A stretch of DNA of 64,000 nt from Flavobacterium granuli (GCF_900129705.1 NZ_FQWO01000009.1:1-64000), one strand, 5' to 3'; numbered from the stretch's first letter, positions 21,831 through 31,140 are shown. The notes: generated by a model not told the origin, from the letters alone. A program made the numbers and translations.

Positions 21831-24470
21831 ATGAAAAGATATCAATACTACCTACTGTACTCAATAGTAATCCTATCCTGCCTCCACTCCCTCTATGCTC
21901 AAATGAAGCAAAAAAGAGAGTTATCGCCCAACGATTATGGTCGTTGGCACCAACTCTTTACAAAGGGCATTTCGCAGCAGGGAAATTGGATAACTTATAC
22001 CCATCATTATAATTCCAAAGCTGATACGCTTTTTGTAAAAAACACCGCGTCCTTGAAAGCTCATGCTTTTGCAAAAGGATTCAAACCAAACTTTGTGTTA
22101 GAGTCCAAATTAATTTACCAACAGCCCGGTAATACCCTTAGTATTTTCGATTTGACAAAAGAAAATAGTGTCTTATTAGAACAGGTATCTGAATATGCGA
22201 TAGCAAGAAACAATCAGCATCTCGTACTCAAACGGCTGCTAAATGAAACGGCTGCCCTTTTGATTACCGATACTAACGGGAAGCCAGAGCAGGAAATAAC
22301 TAACCTCTTGGCTTGGAAAATGGATCCGACACAAAGCAAAGTCGCCTGTGTCACGCAAGAAGCAGACCATTTTACAGTGATTCTCATTGCCCTGGATAAA
22401 AAATTAAAAAGGACCATCCTTTTTAAGAATGCAACTACACTGGGACAATTAGAATGGAATGCCACGGGAACCACCTTGGCCTTCTTGAGTCCGAGTACTG
22501 AAACGATAGAAAAGAATGCTAGAGGAGCGGTATATGCCTACGATACACAAACGCAAAAGTTGGCTACACTTTATCTTTCTGAACATCCAACGCTCGTTCC
22601 TATGCATGCTATAGGGGCATCCTACCCTACAGAATTAATAATTTCAGAAGACGGTGAACGGGTATTTTTTGGAATGGAAGAAAAAACGGAGCGAGCGATG
22701 CCAGAGCCAGCATCGGTTCAAGTCTGGAATACGTCTGACAAGAGCATTTATCCGGGAAAAATTGACATGAACGACTGGAGGAAACGACCCATTATTTCAG
22801 TTTGGTGGCCTGCACATGGAAAAACAATCCCAATTACAGACCAAAATCTCCCTTTTATTCAATTGGATGCAAAAATGAAATACGCCATCACCAGCGACCC
22901 ACTAGAGTATGAACCCCAATTCAAATACCATGGAGATCGTGATTATTACATTACAAATTTGGAAACAGCAGAAAAAAAGGTACTACTTGAAGCAGCTTCG
23001 GGCGAGCCTTCCGACCTCGTATCCTCTCCGGATGGTAAATATCTATTGTACTATAAAAATGATGCTTGGTGGTCGTATGATTTTGCATCAGAGAAGCATA
23101 GCTTACTGACTAAAGGAATCAACTTTGTGGAAACCGAAATAAATGATACTAACGCTATTAATGCACTCAACTCAAGAATAGCAGCCTTTACAATGGATGA
23201 TAAAGAGGTTCTCATTTACGATAGCTATGACATTTGGAAGGTACGAACGGATGGGACTTCGACCGAAAGAATCACTAAAGGTCGTGAAACACAAACCCGA
23301 TTTAGTCTAGTAGCTCAATCACAATTCAGAGACCGCACCTATGTTTATGATGGATTGCAAGCCGCACAGGTGGATCTCAAGCAACCTTTATATTTTAAAA
23401 CAATAGAGGAACCAACTCAGAAAAATGGAATTTTCATTTACCATAAAAATCAGGCTACAAAACCATTGGTCATTAAAGATAAATTGATCAACGATATTTC
23501 GCTGACAAAAGACCGAAAAAAAATAATGTACAAGGAACAAGATTTTGACGAACCCCCTCAAGTTGTGCTATTCGATCCCATGGCTAAAATGGAAAATGTA
23601 GTACATCAAAGCAATCCGCAACACAACGAATACTACTATGGAAAATCCGAATTATTCTCCTTTGATGTTTTAGGTAAGGTCGTAGATGGTGTTTTGCTTT
23701 ATCCGGCTAATTACAATCCTACAGAAAAATACCCAATGATTGTACACGTATATCAAAAACAAACTATGGATTTACACCAGTATCAAAATCCAACATTATT
23801 TGATTCACAAGGGTTTAGCGTAGCTAATTTTACAACACAAGGTTATTTTGTATGTTTACCCAATATGCTTTACGAAATAGGCAATACAGGTGAAGTGGCA
23901 ACCAAGTGCATTAATGCCGCTGTACAAAGTATTGTAGAAAAGGGGATCATCGATAAAGACCGGATTGGATTGATTGGACATTCGTACGGAGGTTATGAAA
24001 CCAATTTTATCGTTACTCAGAAAAACCCTTTTAAAACAGCGGTTTCCGGAGCGTCCTATAGCGACTTGGCTGCCGATTTTCTACATGTCGCATGGGATTT
24101 TAAAACTGCCGATTACAGAAGGTATGAATACGGGCAAATGCGTATGGGGAAAACACTCTTTGAAGATCCAGCGCGTTACCACCGTAATTCCCCCATCCTA
24201 TTGGCACAAGGCGTATCTATACCGTTACTTTTATGGACAGGTGCAGAAGATCGTCATGTGGATGTTGACCACAGTTACAAATTCCACATGGCCCTCCGCC
24301 GATTGCAGAAAGACAATGTAATGCTCGTTTATCCGAACGAAAGACATGTAATACAAAATCCCAAAAACCAAGTCGACCTAAGCACCAGAATAAGTCAATG
24401 GTTTGATTACCATCTAAAAGACGGTGAATACAAACCGTGGATGGCTCTTAACTTTATGGCTGAGCAGTAA
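21831..24470 (+). CDS. S9 family peptidase (prolyl oligopeptidase-like)
   Basis: From the ATG at 21831 (MKRYQYYLLYSIVIL, signal peptide to about residue 25) the protein has about 879 residues; an ATG at 21819 would overlap SusD by 11 bp. The middle has beta-propeller-like repeats (SPDGKYLLYYKND, TMDDKEVLIYDSYD). The C-terminal alpha/beta-hydrolase holds GHSYGGYE with the nucleophile Ser near residue 718, the acidic segment GAEDRHVDVDHS and the catalytic His in NERHVI. It would cleave peptides in the periplasm or at the surface after SusCD uptake. A strong terminator follows. Confidence 0.92.
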   Translation: MKRYQYYLLYSIVILSCLHSLYAQMKQKRELSPNDYGRWHQLFTKGISQQGNWITYTHHYNSKADTLFVKNTASLKAHAFAKGFKPNFVLESKLIYQQPGNTLSIFDLTKENSVLLEQVSEYAIARNNQHLVLKRLLNETAALLITDTNGKPEQEITNLLAWKMDPTQSKVACVTQEADHFTVILIALDKKLKRTILFKNATTLGQLEWNATGTTLAFLSPSTETIEKNARGAVYAYDTQTQKLATLYLSEHPTLVPMHAIGASYPTELIISEDGERVFFGMEEKTERAMPEPASVQVWNTSDKSIYPGKIDMNDWRKRPIISVWWPAHGKTIPITDQNLPFIQLDAKMKYAITSDPLEYEPQFKYHGDRDYYITNLETAEKKVLLEAASGEPSDLVSSPDGKYLLYYKNDAWWSYDFASEKHSLLTKGINFVETEINDTNAINALNSRIAAFTMDDKEVLIYDSYDIWKVRTDGTSTERITKGRETQTRFSLVAQSQFRDRTYVYDGLQAAQVDLKQPLYFKTIEEPTQKNGIFIYHKNQATKPLVIKDKLINDISLTKDRKKIMYKEQDFDEPPQVVLFDPMAKMENVVHQSNPQHNEYYYGKSELFSFDVLGKVVDGVLLYPANYNPTEKYPMIVHVYQKQTMDLHQYQNPTLFDSQGFSVANFTTQGYFVCLPNMLYEIGNTGEVATKCINAAVQSIVEKGIIDKDRIGLIGHSYGGYETNFIVTQKNPFKTAVSGASYSDLAADFLHVAWDFKTADYRRYEYGQMRMGKTLFEDPARYHRNSPILLAQGVSIPLLLWTGAEDRHVDVDHSYKFHMALRRLQKDNVMLVYPNERHVIQNPKNQVDLSTRISQWFDYHLKDGEYKPWMALNFMAEQ

Positions 24471-24491
24471 AAAAGGTGAAAAATGAAAATG

Positions 24492-24529
24492 ATAATGCAG
24501 TTCTCGTAAGAGAACTGCATTATTTTTGA
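24492..24529. terminator. Strong terminator after the SusCD-peptidase operon
   Basis: ATAATGCAGTTCTC and GAGAACTGCATTAT form a perfect 14-bp stem with a GTAA loop, followed by TTTTTG. It may also serve the minus-strand remnant at 24543-24816. Confidence 0.85.
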
Positions 24530-24542
24530 AAGTTAAAAACAA

Positions 24543-24816
24543 CTAATCAATGGGGCTATACAACGTAATTTCACAAGACTTATTTGCGGTTTTACGAAAC
24601 AATAGTTGTCCTGGTTCATCGTTAACTGTACACACTTCTGTACCTAGTGCATTACATATAGTAGAAGCGATACAAGGATCTGTAGGGTACAAATGATACC
24701 ATTCCTATTCATCTGGTACAAGGCTAGCTTCCTTAGCTATGGGGTCAGTACTTGCTGCTCCAAAAATGGCAAATGCAACTACTACCAAGTAGGATGCGAA
24801 AAAAATTAGATTTCAT
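24543..24816 (-). pseudogene. Decayed DUF6520-like small exported protein
   Basis: An ATG at 24816 begins MKSNFF and then a seven-T run shifts the frame by one base. In the shifted frame the sequence continues YLVVVAFAIFGAASTDPIAK, a signal peptide, then a TAG stop after VPDE, and then EWYHLYPTDPCIASTICNAL ... GQLLFRKTANKSCEITLY to a final stop at 24543-24545. The cysteine pattern and length fit the small DUF6520-type exported proteins of Flavobacteriia. It carries one frameshift plus one nonsense codon. The T-run shift alone could be an assembly error; the stop makes true decay more likely. Confidence 0.75.
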
Positions 24817-24959
24817 GATAAAAAAGATAATAATTATATCTACTCTATCTCAGGTTTTCGATCTTCTTCTGATAGCCGGGCCTATAGATTTTTTTTTACT
24901 TTGATATCTTGAAGTAATAATTGAGCTTAAATTGTAGGTTACTAATGCATTTCCTATCA

Positions 24960-25397
24960 TTACTGGATATCCCTTACAGCATATAACTTCGTTATATAAT
25001 CAGGAGTAAATTTTTCATATTCTTTCTCCGAACATTTAGCTGCAAAAATAGTTTTGATTTGGTATCTATTTATGGAAACACTATCTATTTGTAATACTTT
25101 AGAGACATAGTAAGTAAAATAATTTTTTGAATTGGAATAAACAAACATCAAATTGGCAGCTCTGTCAACTCTTACCATCTTGCTTTTAAGATAATATTTA
25201 GCTTCCGTATCATTCCAATTTGGATTTTGATAAATACTGTCAGGTTTTGAATTAAGATAATTTTTATATAAATGATATATCTCTTTAATGACAACTTTTG
25301 AGGTATCTACTCTTGCGGAAATATCTGGTATACTATTCTGGCTGTTGGATTTTAATCCGATTAAAATAACTAAAATTAATAACTGATATTTTCTCAT
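24960..25397 (-). CDS. Secreted hypothetical protein
   Basis: I choose the ATG at 25397 because it gives MRKYQLLILVILIGLKSNSQ, a clean signal peptide. The longer frame from 25433 adds a basic leader. The mature part of about 125 residues has no recognised motif (one Cys in FAAKCSEKEYEKF). It stands alone between the decayed DUF6520-like gene and the response regulator. Function unknown. Confidence 0.65.
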   Translation of the reverse strand: MRKYQLLILVILIGLKSNSQNSIPDISARVDTSKVVIKEIYHLYKNYLNSKPDSIYQNPNWNDTEAKYYLKSKMVRVDRAANLMFVYSNSKNYFTYYVSKVLQIDSVSINRYQIKTIFAAKCSEKEYEKFTPDYITKLYAVRDIQ

Positions 25398-25573
25398 TTT
25401 AACTAAACAATTTAACTGTCTTTTTTTGATCACATAGTATTATTAAAAAGATAATATACGAAAATTGAGCTCCTAAACTATAAAGAAAAAAATAGATTGT
25501 TTATATAACTACAACAAATTTTAACAAAGAAGGCCGTTTTTAAGTAAAGAATGTTAAAATTTTGAGAGTAATA

Positions 25574-26230
25574 TTAGATAAAGCCCTGCTTAATGGCTTC
25601 TTTTACCAGACCCGTATCGTCAGTGGCATCAAAGGCTTTTTTCATACGGCCAACTCGCTTTTGGATGGCACTGGTTGTGAGGCAGATGATTCCTTCCAAC
25701 TCTTTTATTTTGAATCCTTTGGATAAATATAATAGAATTTGACGATTGTAATCTTCAATCATTAGTTCTTTCTTCCATATTTCATTGATACAATTCTTTA
25801 CCATAGGACTCTGGTATTGGTTGCCTTGCAATACCTGCATTACGGCTAACTGCAATTTCTCAGGGCTAATGTCATTTTTTATGATAAGTCCTTCCGGGCG
25901 TATCTTCTTGGCTATATCATAAACAACGATAACTTCAGTATGGGCAGTAATCATTATAATTTTACAGTCCGACATTTTTTGCCTTATCAGAACAGTAAGG
26001 TCGCTTCCTGACAAAATAGATTTTTCCTTATAAGCAGGTAGACCTTTGTCAATGATGGCAATGTCAAAGCTTCCCTTTTTTGAAATAGCTCGCTCAAGCT
26101 CAAAATAAGCCTCTTCACAATTATACGCTTTAGTGAAAATGGGGTGATGCCTACCAAAAGGCTCTCCTAGTAGAGCGCTATTATAGCCTTCTACAGTCAA
26201 TGGATGATCATCTACCAAAAATACATTCAT
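25574..26230 (-). CDS. LuxR/NarL-type response regulator
   Basis: This 218-residue protein has a receiver domain (about 1-125) with the acidic pair VDDHP, phospho-acceptor Asp61 (AIIDKGLP), the conserved Thr in MITAHTE and Lys in LIIKND. The C-terminal HTH (about 155-215, ILLYLSKGFKIKELEGIICL ... AIQKRVGRMKKAF) is LuxR-like. It is divergent from a TPR histidine kinase gene (26562-28574), its likely partner across a 330-bp shared regulatory region. Target genes are not evident. Confidence 0.9.
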   Translation of the reverse strand: MNVFLVDDHPLTVEGYNSALLGEPFGRHHPIFTKAYNCEEAYFELERAISKKGSFDIAIIDKGLPAYKEKSILSGSDLTVLIRQKMSDCKIIMITAHTEVIVVYDIAKKIRPEGLIIKNDISPEKLQLAVMQVLQGNQYQSPMVKNCINEIWKKELMIEDYNRQILLYLSKGFKIKELEGIICLTTSAIQKRVGRMKKAFDATDDTGLVKEAIKQGFI

Positions 26231-26561
26231 TAATTTAGATATATAACTTTAACAAAATAGGCCGTTTTTCTGCATAAAAAAAATGTATTTTTCTCTAGCT
26301 TGCGCGCTACTTCATTTTTGTACCGGCTTTGTCAAAGATAAACAAACTGCAATAAATCAAATTATAAAAATAAAGCCCTTTCAGCCGACATTAAAGAGAT
26401 ACTTCCTTTTATAAAATTAACCTTGGCAAGTAATGCCGAAGCGATAAGCAAAAAACCGAAACATAATAGTCAAAATATTAAAGCATACAATCTGTCTAAA
26501 GACCCATTGTCTGGTTTTTAATTTTTATTTTTGGTAAAAACTTAAACATTTTATCAAATAA
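26231..26561. other. Divergent intergenic region of the two-component pair
   Basis: It has no coding potential. It should carry the promoters of both the response regulator and the kinase. I could not find a full TTG/TAnnTTTG promoter; the closest word is CATTTTTG near 26313. Confidence 0.5.
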
Positions 26562-28574
26562 TTGAAAACAAAATATAGCATAGTATTGCTAGTTAATCTC
26601 TTTTTGTTGATTACTGCATGCCAGAAAAAAAAGGATGATATTGAATATAAAAATGGAGTAACGCATCTTTTAAATAATCTTAACTCTTCAGTACTGCAAG
26701 ATACTAGTAAGATAAAAACACTAGATACCCTCTTTCTATATCTACAGAGGCATGAAAATGATTCCATAAACAGAAACTTATTCTTTAAAGTAGCCAATAA
26801 GTATTATGATTTAAATCAATACGACAATTATCTTTTTGTAACAAAAAAAGTTCTGGAATTGGCAATCAAGAAAAAAGATACAGTTCATATTGCAAAGTCT
26901 CTTTATTATTTAGGGGATTATTTTGAAGAAAAAACGGTATTGGATAGTGCGTTCTATTATTATGCAAAATCCGAAAAGTTGTATAAGAGTATTAAAGACA
27001 CCTCAAATACGGGCAAAACAGCCCTATATAAAGCTGGGATTTTATATGATGCCGGAAACTTTACCGAAAGTGAAATCGAACTGGTTGCTGCTTTGAGACT
27101 ATTGAACAAAACTAATAATACAAGATTAATTTATGAGAGTTACAATTTAATGGCGCTTTCATTAAAGGAAATAAACAATCATAAAAAATCTTTGGAATAT
27201 TTTGAGTTAGCCCTAAAACAGCTGGATAAACTAGAAAGTGAAGGTTATATTAAAGAAAGGATCATTAAATCCAGAGCCTCTATTAATAATAATATGGGTA
27301 GGGTTTATGACAAAATGGAAAATCAAAAAGAAGCAATTCGATTATATAAAAAGGGTTTGCAGACCAATAGACTAAAACAAGATCATCCTAAATTATATGC
27401 CATGTTATTGAATAATTTGGCTTATGCTCAAATGAAATCCGGTAATAGTAATGGGATTAGGGAGAAATTTTTTGAATCGTTAAGAATTCGTGATAGTCTT
27501 GATATTAAACCAGGTATTGTCACGAGCAAAATAGCAATCGGAGAGTACTTTATTCATCAAAAAGATACTACTAAAGCATTGACTTACTTCAAAGAAGGAT
27601 TCGTGCTATCTAAAAAAATAAACAGCAGTTATGATGTTATTCAATCATTGAAATTATTGACTGAAAATGATATTAAAAACAAGACGCATTACACAAAGCT
27701 ATACATTAAGGTTACTGACAGTTTTCAAAATGCGGAACGGGCAACCCGCAATAAATTTGCAAGAATAGCCTATGAAACCGAACAGATAGAAGAGAAAAAT
27801 GACCTTTTATCTAAAAGGAATAGCACTATCATTATTGGATCCGGAATTGTTATTCTTTTTTTAACAGGCTTTTTTATCATATACCGTCTAAAATCAAGAA
27901 ATAAAGAACTTCTTTTTATTCAGGAGCAGCAAGAAACTAATGAAAAGATCTATCAATTGATGCTAAAGCAGCAATCGGAAACCGAACAAGCCCGCAAAGA
28001 GGAAAGGAATCGTATAGCTATGGAATTACACGATGGCATAGTAAACAGTATTTTCACGACTCGTTTTAACTTAATTCAATTAGATCCAAATGCAGCAGAT
28101 AAAAAAGAGCAATTGGTAAAAGAACTGGAAAAAGCGGAAAATGAAATAAGACGCGTTTCTCATGATTTGACTGAAAACCTACTTTTTGAAGATAAAAGTT
28201 TGCCCGAGATTATAACAACATTAGTTGAATCCCAACAAAACCAATGCAATACACGCTTTGATGTATCAATAGATAAATATATTGATTGGTCGAAGATTGC
28301 AAGTGCCAACAAAATACATATCTATCGCATTATTCAAGAGGCCTTGCAGAATGTCAACAAATATTCAAAAGCCGAAAGATGTTATATAATGCTATTAAAA
28401 ACTGCCGATAAAATAAGCATTCGCATTTGGGATAATGGAATTGGATTTAATCCCGAAAAAGTGAAACAGGGAATTGGACTTAAGAATATTAAAAGCAGAA
28501 CTGAGGCATTAAATGGAGAACTTAAAATTAGTTCCAATTCAGAAAAGGGCACAACCATAGAGATCATATTCTAA
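26562..28574 (+). CDS. TPR sensor histidine kinase (HisKA_3 type)
   Basis: The start must be TTG at 26562: a TAA lies just upstream in frame, and the resulting MKTKYSIVLLVNLFLLITAC is a lipoprotein signal with lipobox ITAC. The 670 residues hold TPR repeats (about 60-380), one transmembrane helix (about 425-446), a coiled segment, the HisKA_3 box ERNRIAMELHDGI with His490, and an HATPase domain (YRIIQEALQNVNKYSKAE, IRIWDNGIGFNPEK, GIGLKNIKSR). This is the partner expected for a NarL-type regulator, and the divergent gene at 25574-26230 is one. The stimulus is unknown. A lipid anchor plus an internal helix would be unusual, so the N-terminus may simply be a cleaved signal. Confidence 0.9.
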   Translation: MKTKYSIVLLVNLFLLITACQKKKDDIEYKNGVTHLLNNLNSSVLQDTSKIKTLDTLFLYLQRHENDSINRNLFFKVANKYYDLNQYDNYLFVTKKVLELAIKKKDTVHIAKSLYYLGDYFEEKTVLDSAFYYYAKSEKLYKSIKDTSNTGKTALYKAGILYDAGNFTESEIELVAALRLLNKTNNTRLIYESYNLMALSLKEINNHKKSLEYFELALKQLDKLESEGYIKERIIKSRASINNNMGRVYDKMENQKEAIRLYKKGLQTNRLKQDHPKLYAMLLNNLAYAQMKSGNSNGIREKFFESLRIRDSLDIKPGIVTSKIAIGEYFIHQKDTTKALTYFKEGFVLSKKINSSYDVIQSLKLLTENDIKNKTHYTKLYIKVTDSFQNAERATRNKFARIAYETEQIEEKNDLLSKRNSTIIIGSGIVILFLTGFFIIYRLKSRNKELLFIQEQQETNEKIYQLMLKQQSETEQARKEERNRIAMELHDGIVNSIFTTRFNLIQLDPNAADKKEQLVKELEKAENEIRRVSHDLTENLLFEDKSLPEIITTLVESQQNQCNTRFDVSIDKYIDWSKIASANKIHIYRIIQEALQNVNKYSKAERCYIMLLKTADKISIRIWDNGIGFNPEKVKQGIGLKNIKSRTEALNGELKISSNSEKGTTIEIIF

Positions 28575-28717
28575 GCAATCAGGGTACAAAAAATTAACAT
28601 TTTTTGCTGTAAAACTACCTATTTTCTTAAAGTTTGGTTCCGTCTGACTGCTATCCAAAATCATATCTTTACTTTTCAGGCTATTTAAATTAGTACACAA
28701 AGAATCAAAGCCCGAAA

Positions 28718-28927
28718 ATGAAAGTTGTAAAAAGAATTGTTGACCTTCTGGAATCCAAAAAATGTAAAATCCACGGCCAACAGGCTATAATAAGAGTAAT
28801 AAACAACGAATCAATAAGTATAAAAAGCTGTTGTGAAAAATTTAAAAAAGATTTGGAAATAGAACGTAGAACTGAAATAACAAAACAAACCAGAGAAGCA
28901 ATAAGGAAACTATGTGAAATTGAATGA
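28718..28927 (+). CDS. 69-residue small conserved hypothetical
   Basis: This basic, helical protein starts MKVVKRIVDLLESKKCKIHG and has three cysteines, including a CC pair (SIKSCCEKFKKDLEIE). It is probably soluble and cytoplasmic. I recall similar short proteins in Flavobacteriia without known function. It follows the kinase gene by 140 bp on the same strand and may have its own promoter. A 30-codon ORF follows after 3 bp. Confidence 0.55.
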   Translation: MKVVKRIVDLLESKKCKIHGQQAIIRVINNESISIKSCCEKFKKDLEIERRTEITKQTREAIRKLCEIE

Positions 28928-28930
28928 TGA

Positions 28931-29023
28931 ATGGCAATTTCGTTTGAAGCAATAATTGAAGAACTAGGGAAATTTATAAATAAAATCAATGCTACGAAAA
29001 GGACAATGGAGAATAAACTCTAA
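28931..29023 (+). CDS. Possible 30-residue peptide
   Basis: The frame reads MAISFEAIIEELGKFINKIN and ends MENKL, an amphipathic helix. It begins 3 bp after the stop of the 69-residue gene, and a terminator follows 24 bp later, so it would be in the same transcript. Only position supports it. Confidence 0.3.
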   Translation: MAISFEAIIEELGKFINKINATKRTMENKL

Positions 29024-29046
29024 ATAACTAATAAGTAAACATCACA

Positions 29047-29072
29047 GGCAGTGCTGACTGCCCCCTTTTTTT
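29047..29072 (+). terminator. Terminator after the small ORFs
   Basis: GGCAGT-GCTG-ACTGCC followed by CCCTTTTTTT; a textbook intrinsic terminator for the plus strand. Confidence 0.8.
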
Positions 29073-29092
29073 CAAAAAATCTATTTTAGAAT

Positions 29093-29133
29093 AAAAAATG
29101 CGGTGAATAATCTACTTAATCACCGCATTTTTT
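29093..29133. terminator. Bidirectional terminator
   Basis: AAAAAATGCGGTGA and TCACCGCATTTTTT form a 14-bp stem with a 13-base loop. It serves the convergent minus-strand methyltransferase gene. Confidence 0.8.
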
Positions 29134-29175
29134 GCGGAGAATATTTTATAGGCAACTTCAATACACCATTATATT

Positions 29176-29634
29176 TTAAGAACGTGGTTTAGGCAAGTTC
29201 CTGTCATACATAATAATACTGCCTGCCACAGCCACGTTTAAGCTTTTTTCTGATTTAAATTTTACTAAATGGTGGCATTTATCCATTGCTTTTATGGACA
29301 GGCCATGATCTTCTGCTCCCAATAAATAAACACAGCGTCTTGGATGTTCAAAGCTCTCTAAATCTGATGCTTTTTCATTTAATTCAACACCAACCAATCG
29401 CGCTCCTTTGGGTAAGTTTTCAAAAAAAGCTTCAAAAGTTTCATAGTGAAAATATGGAATGGCTTTTACTGCATTATGCGTATCGCAGGCTTGTTTGGCA
29501 TATCGATTGCCTATGGTAAATATAAAAGTAGCCCCTAAGTTTTGAGCCGTTCGCCATAAAACACCTAAATTTTCAGGCGTTTTACCATTTTGTATCCCTA
29601 TCCCAAAATATTCATTTATAAAGTTATCATTCAT
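29176..29634 (-). CDS. SpoU/TrmH-family RNA methyltransferase
   Basis: The ATG at 29634 (MNDNFINEYFGIGIQNGKTP) is preferred to the longer frame from 29670, which adds a leader atypical of the family. About 152 residues cover a minimal SPOUT domain: motif 1 region GKTPENLGVLWRTAQNLGA, motif 2 VYLLGAEDHGLSIKAMDKC and motif 3 KSLNVAVAGSIIMYD, together forming the knotted SAM site. Such short SpoU proteins methylate the ribose of tRNA or rRNA; the substrate cannot be told. It lies convergent to the small ORFs at 28718-29023. Confidence 0.88.
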   Translation of the reverse strand: MNDNFINEYFGIGIQNGKTPENLGVLWRTAQNLGATFIFTIGNRYAKQACDTHNAVKAIPYFHYETFEAFFENLPKGARLVGVELNEKASDLESFEHPRRCVYLLGAEDHGLSIKAMDKCHHLVKFKSEKSLNVAVAGSIIMYDRNLPKPRS

Positions 29635-29880
29635 AAGAGCAAAAGTACAAACTGTAAGCACATAAATCAATTTTTATTGAGATGAAGGAAGATTAAGTAT
29701 TGGTGTGCTTTTAGATAATTCGCGCTTTTTTTGGTAGTCCTCAAAATGCAAAACGTTATTATTGAATAAGTTTCTTATAATAGAAAATATTTCAAATATG
29801 TTTTTTAAACATGTGAAAGAGCCCTGTTTTAAAGATAATAATATTTGTTTTGTTCTAAAATTTTGTATGCTACTAATCAT

Positions 29881-30162
29881 AAATATTTAGTTTTTCCACC
29901 AATAAAACAACTACCTATCATACACCTCTCTAGCCTTCTCATCTCTTTGAATTCAAAGATTATCGAGAAAAGCAATATCAAAAACCTCTATCCAAAACAC
30001 GGGAAGTGTGTTGTTTAAGGCATTAGAAAACATAAGCCAGACTATTCTGATTGCAGTTAGTAGAGTAAATAAAGAGAGGCAAATCTCTAAGAGAATTCAA
30101 TTGTTACAACAATAAAATTGCAACAAAACATTAATTTTTTGTTACAAACCAAAAAAACTGTA
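29881..30162. other. Non-coding stretch before the arginine operon
   Basis: No confident gene is seen. A 68-codon minus-strand frame (29674-29880) lies to its left. A plus-strand frame around 29950-30030 reads a similar F..DY..K...LSK pattern without a start, which may be a remnant. The arginine operon promoter follows. Confidence 0.4.
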
Positions 30163-30190
30163 TTGGGTTTCAAAAATATGTGTACTTTTG
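30163..30190 (+). promoter_or_regulatory. Candidate promoter of the arginine operon
   Basis: TTGG at 30163-30166 and TACTTTTG at 30183-30190 (TAnnTTTG consensus) are spaced about 17-18 bases apart. Transcription should start near 30196, the A of a 28-codon upstream ORF, leaving a leader of about 325 nt before the first operon gene. Confidence 0.6.
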
Positions 30191-30195
30191 CACCA

Positions 30196-30282
30196 ATGAA
30201 TAATACAAGTTTACATATAACTTCTATCTCACGGAAAAACACAGTATGTACCTCACCCGAGGTACGGATACTATTTGTATAG
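30196..30282 (+). CDS. 28-residue upstream ORF (possible leader peptide)
   Basis: The frame reads MNNTSLHITSISRKNTVCTS and ends PEVRILFV then TAG. Its ATG coincides with the predicted transcription start, so it may be translated from a leaderless message. Two stem-loops overlap it: GTACCTC/GAGGTAC (about 30247-30264) and TACTAT/ATAGTA (about 30269-30284). The first gene of the arginine operon follows after 240 bases. A role in attenuation or translation control of arginine genes is plausible, although only two Arg codons are present and no clear terminator follows. Confidence 0.45.
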   Translation: MNNTSLHITSISRKNTVCTSPEVRILFV

Positions 30283-30522
30283 TACCCAAATTGTGATTTG
30301 TTCTATTTTATTCATTTTTCATTTTTCTTATTTTGAAATTTCAATTGTTATCCTTTGGATTAACTTATCCTAAAAGCAGTATTCAGTATTATTTAAAATC
30401 AAACACATTGAGCTGTTTTACAACAACTTACAAGATGTTTTTTTCATTTAATTGGAGTAACTTTAGCTTTTCAAGCATCTTATTATATCACTTACTTTTT
30501 AACTCAAAATTCAGTTCTTGAA

Positions 30523-31140
30523 ATGAATATCTCTATTATTATAGCTCAGGAAGAACATTTTAAGTATGCACAAATTATTTGTGACACTATAGAAACATCT
30601 GCCCTATTGAGAGGAACCGGAATTGCTAAAAGAACTCCTGAATACATCCAGAAAAAGATGGAAAATCAGGATGCCATTATAGCATTGGATAACGGAAAAT
30701 TTGCCGGTTTTTGTTATATCGAAAGTTGGCAAGACAGTAATTATGTAGCCCATTCAGGACTAATAGTACATCCTGATTACAGAAATTTAGGCCTGGCTAA
30801 GCAAATTAAATCTAAAGTATTTGATTACTCTTTGAAAAAGTATCCAAATGCCAAAGTATTCGGGATCACGACCGGTCTGGCAGTGATGAAAATAAATTCG
30901 GAACTGGGATACAAGCCTGTTCCGTTTTCTGAACTTACCAGCGACCCGAGTTTTTGGAAAGGATGTCAAACCTGTACCAATTATGAAATTCTGAAAAGCA
31001 AAGACAATAAGATGTGTTTGTGTACCGGGATGCTTTATGATCCTAAAGAAAAACCAAAAACACCTCCGAAGCATCCTTTTAATGTCCGGATATGGAACCG
31101 ATTAAAAAAGATCAAACAGGCTCTTTTCTTAGAAAAATAA
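30523..31140 (+). CDS. GNAT acetyltransferase, likely ArgA-like acylglutamate synthase
   Basis: This 205-residue protein has the GNAT acyl-CoA site: VAHSGLIVHPDYRNLGLAKQ is motif A and GITTGLAVMKINSELGYKPV motif B. The C-terminal cysteine-rich part (WKGCQTCTNYEI ... MCLCTGMLYDP) is typical of a Bacteroidota subgroup found at the head of arginine operons. There it is thought to make N-acetyl- or N-succinylglutamate in place of classical ArgA/ArgJ. Here it is indeed the first gene, 86 bp before argG. The acyl group it uses cannot be read from sequence. Confidence 0.8.
   Translation: MNISIIIAQEEHFKYAQIICDTIETSALLRGTGIAKRTPEYIQKKMENQDAIIALDNGKFAGFCYIESWQDSNYVAHSGLIVHPDYRNLGLAKQIKSKVFDYSLKKYPNAKVFGITTGLAVMKINSELGYKPVPFSELTSDPSFWKGCQTCTNYEILKSKDNKMCLCTGMLYDPKEKPKTPPKHPFNVRIWNRLKKIKQALFLEK

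Noticed and set aside
29674..29880. 68-codon minus-strand frame
   Set aside because: No recognisable domain; upstream of the methyltransferase start and in A+T-rich DNA. A weak F..DY..K...LSK resemblance to a startless frame at about 29950-30030 was not enough.
30333..30521. 62-codon plus-strand frame before the arginine operon
   Set aside because: It is a low-complexity Phe/Ser/Leu-rich sequence from A+T-rich leader DNA, with no promoter or family resemblance; it is more likely untranslated leader.
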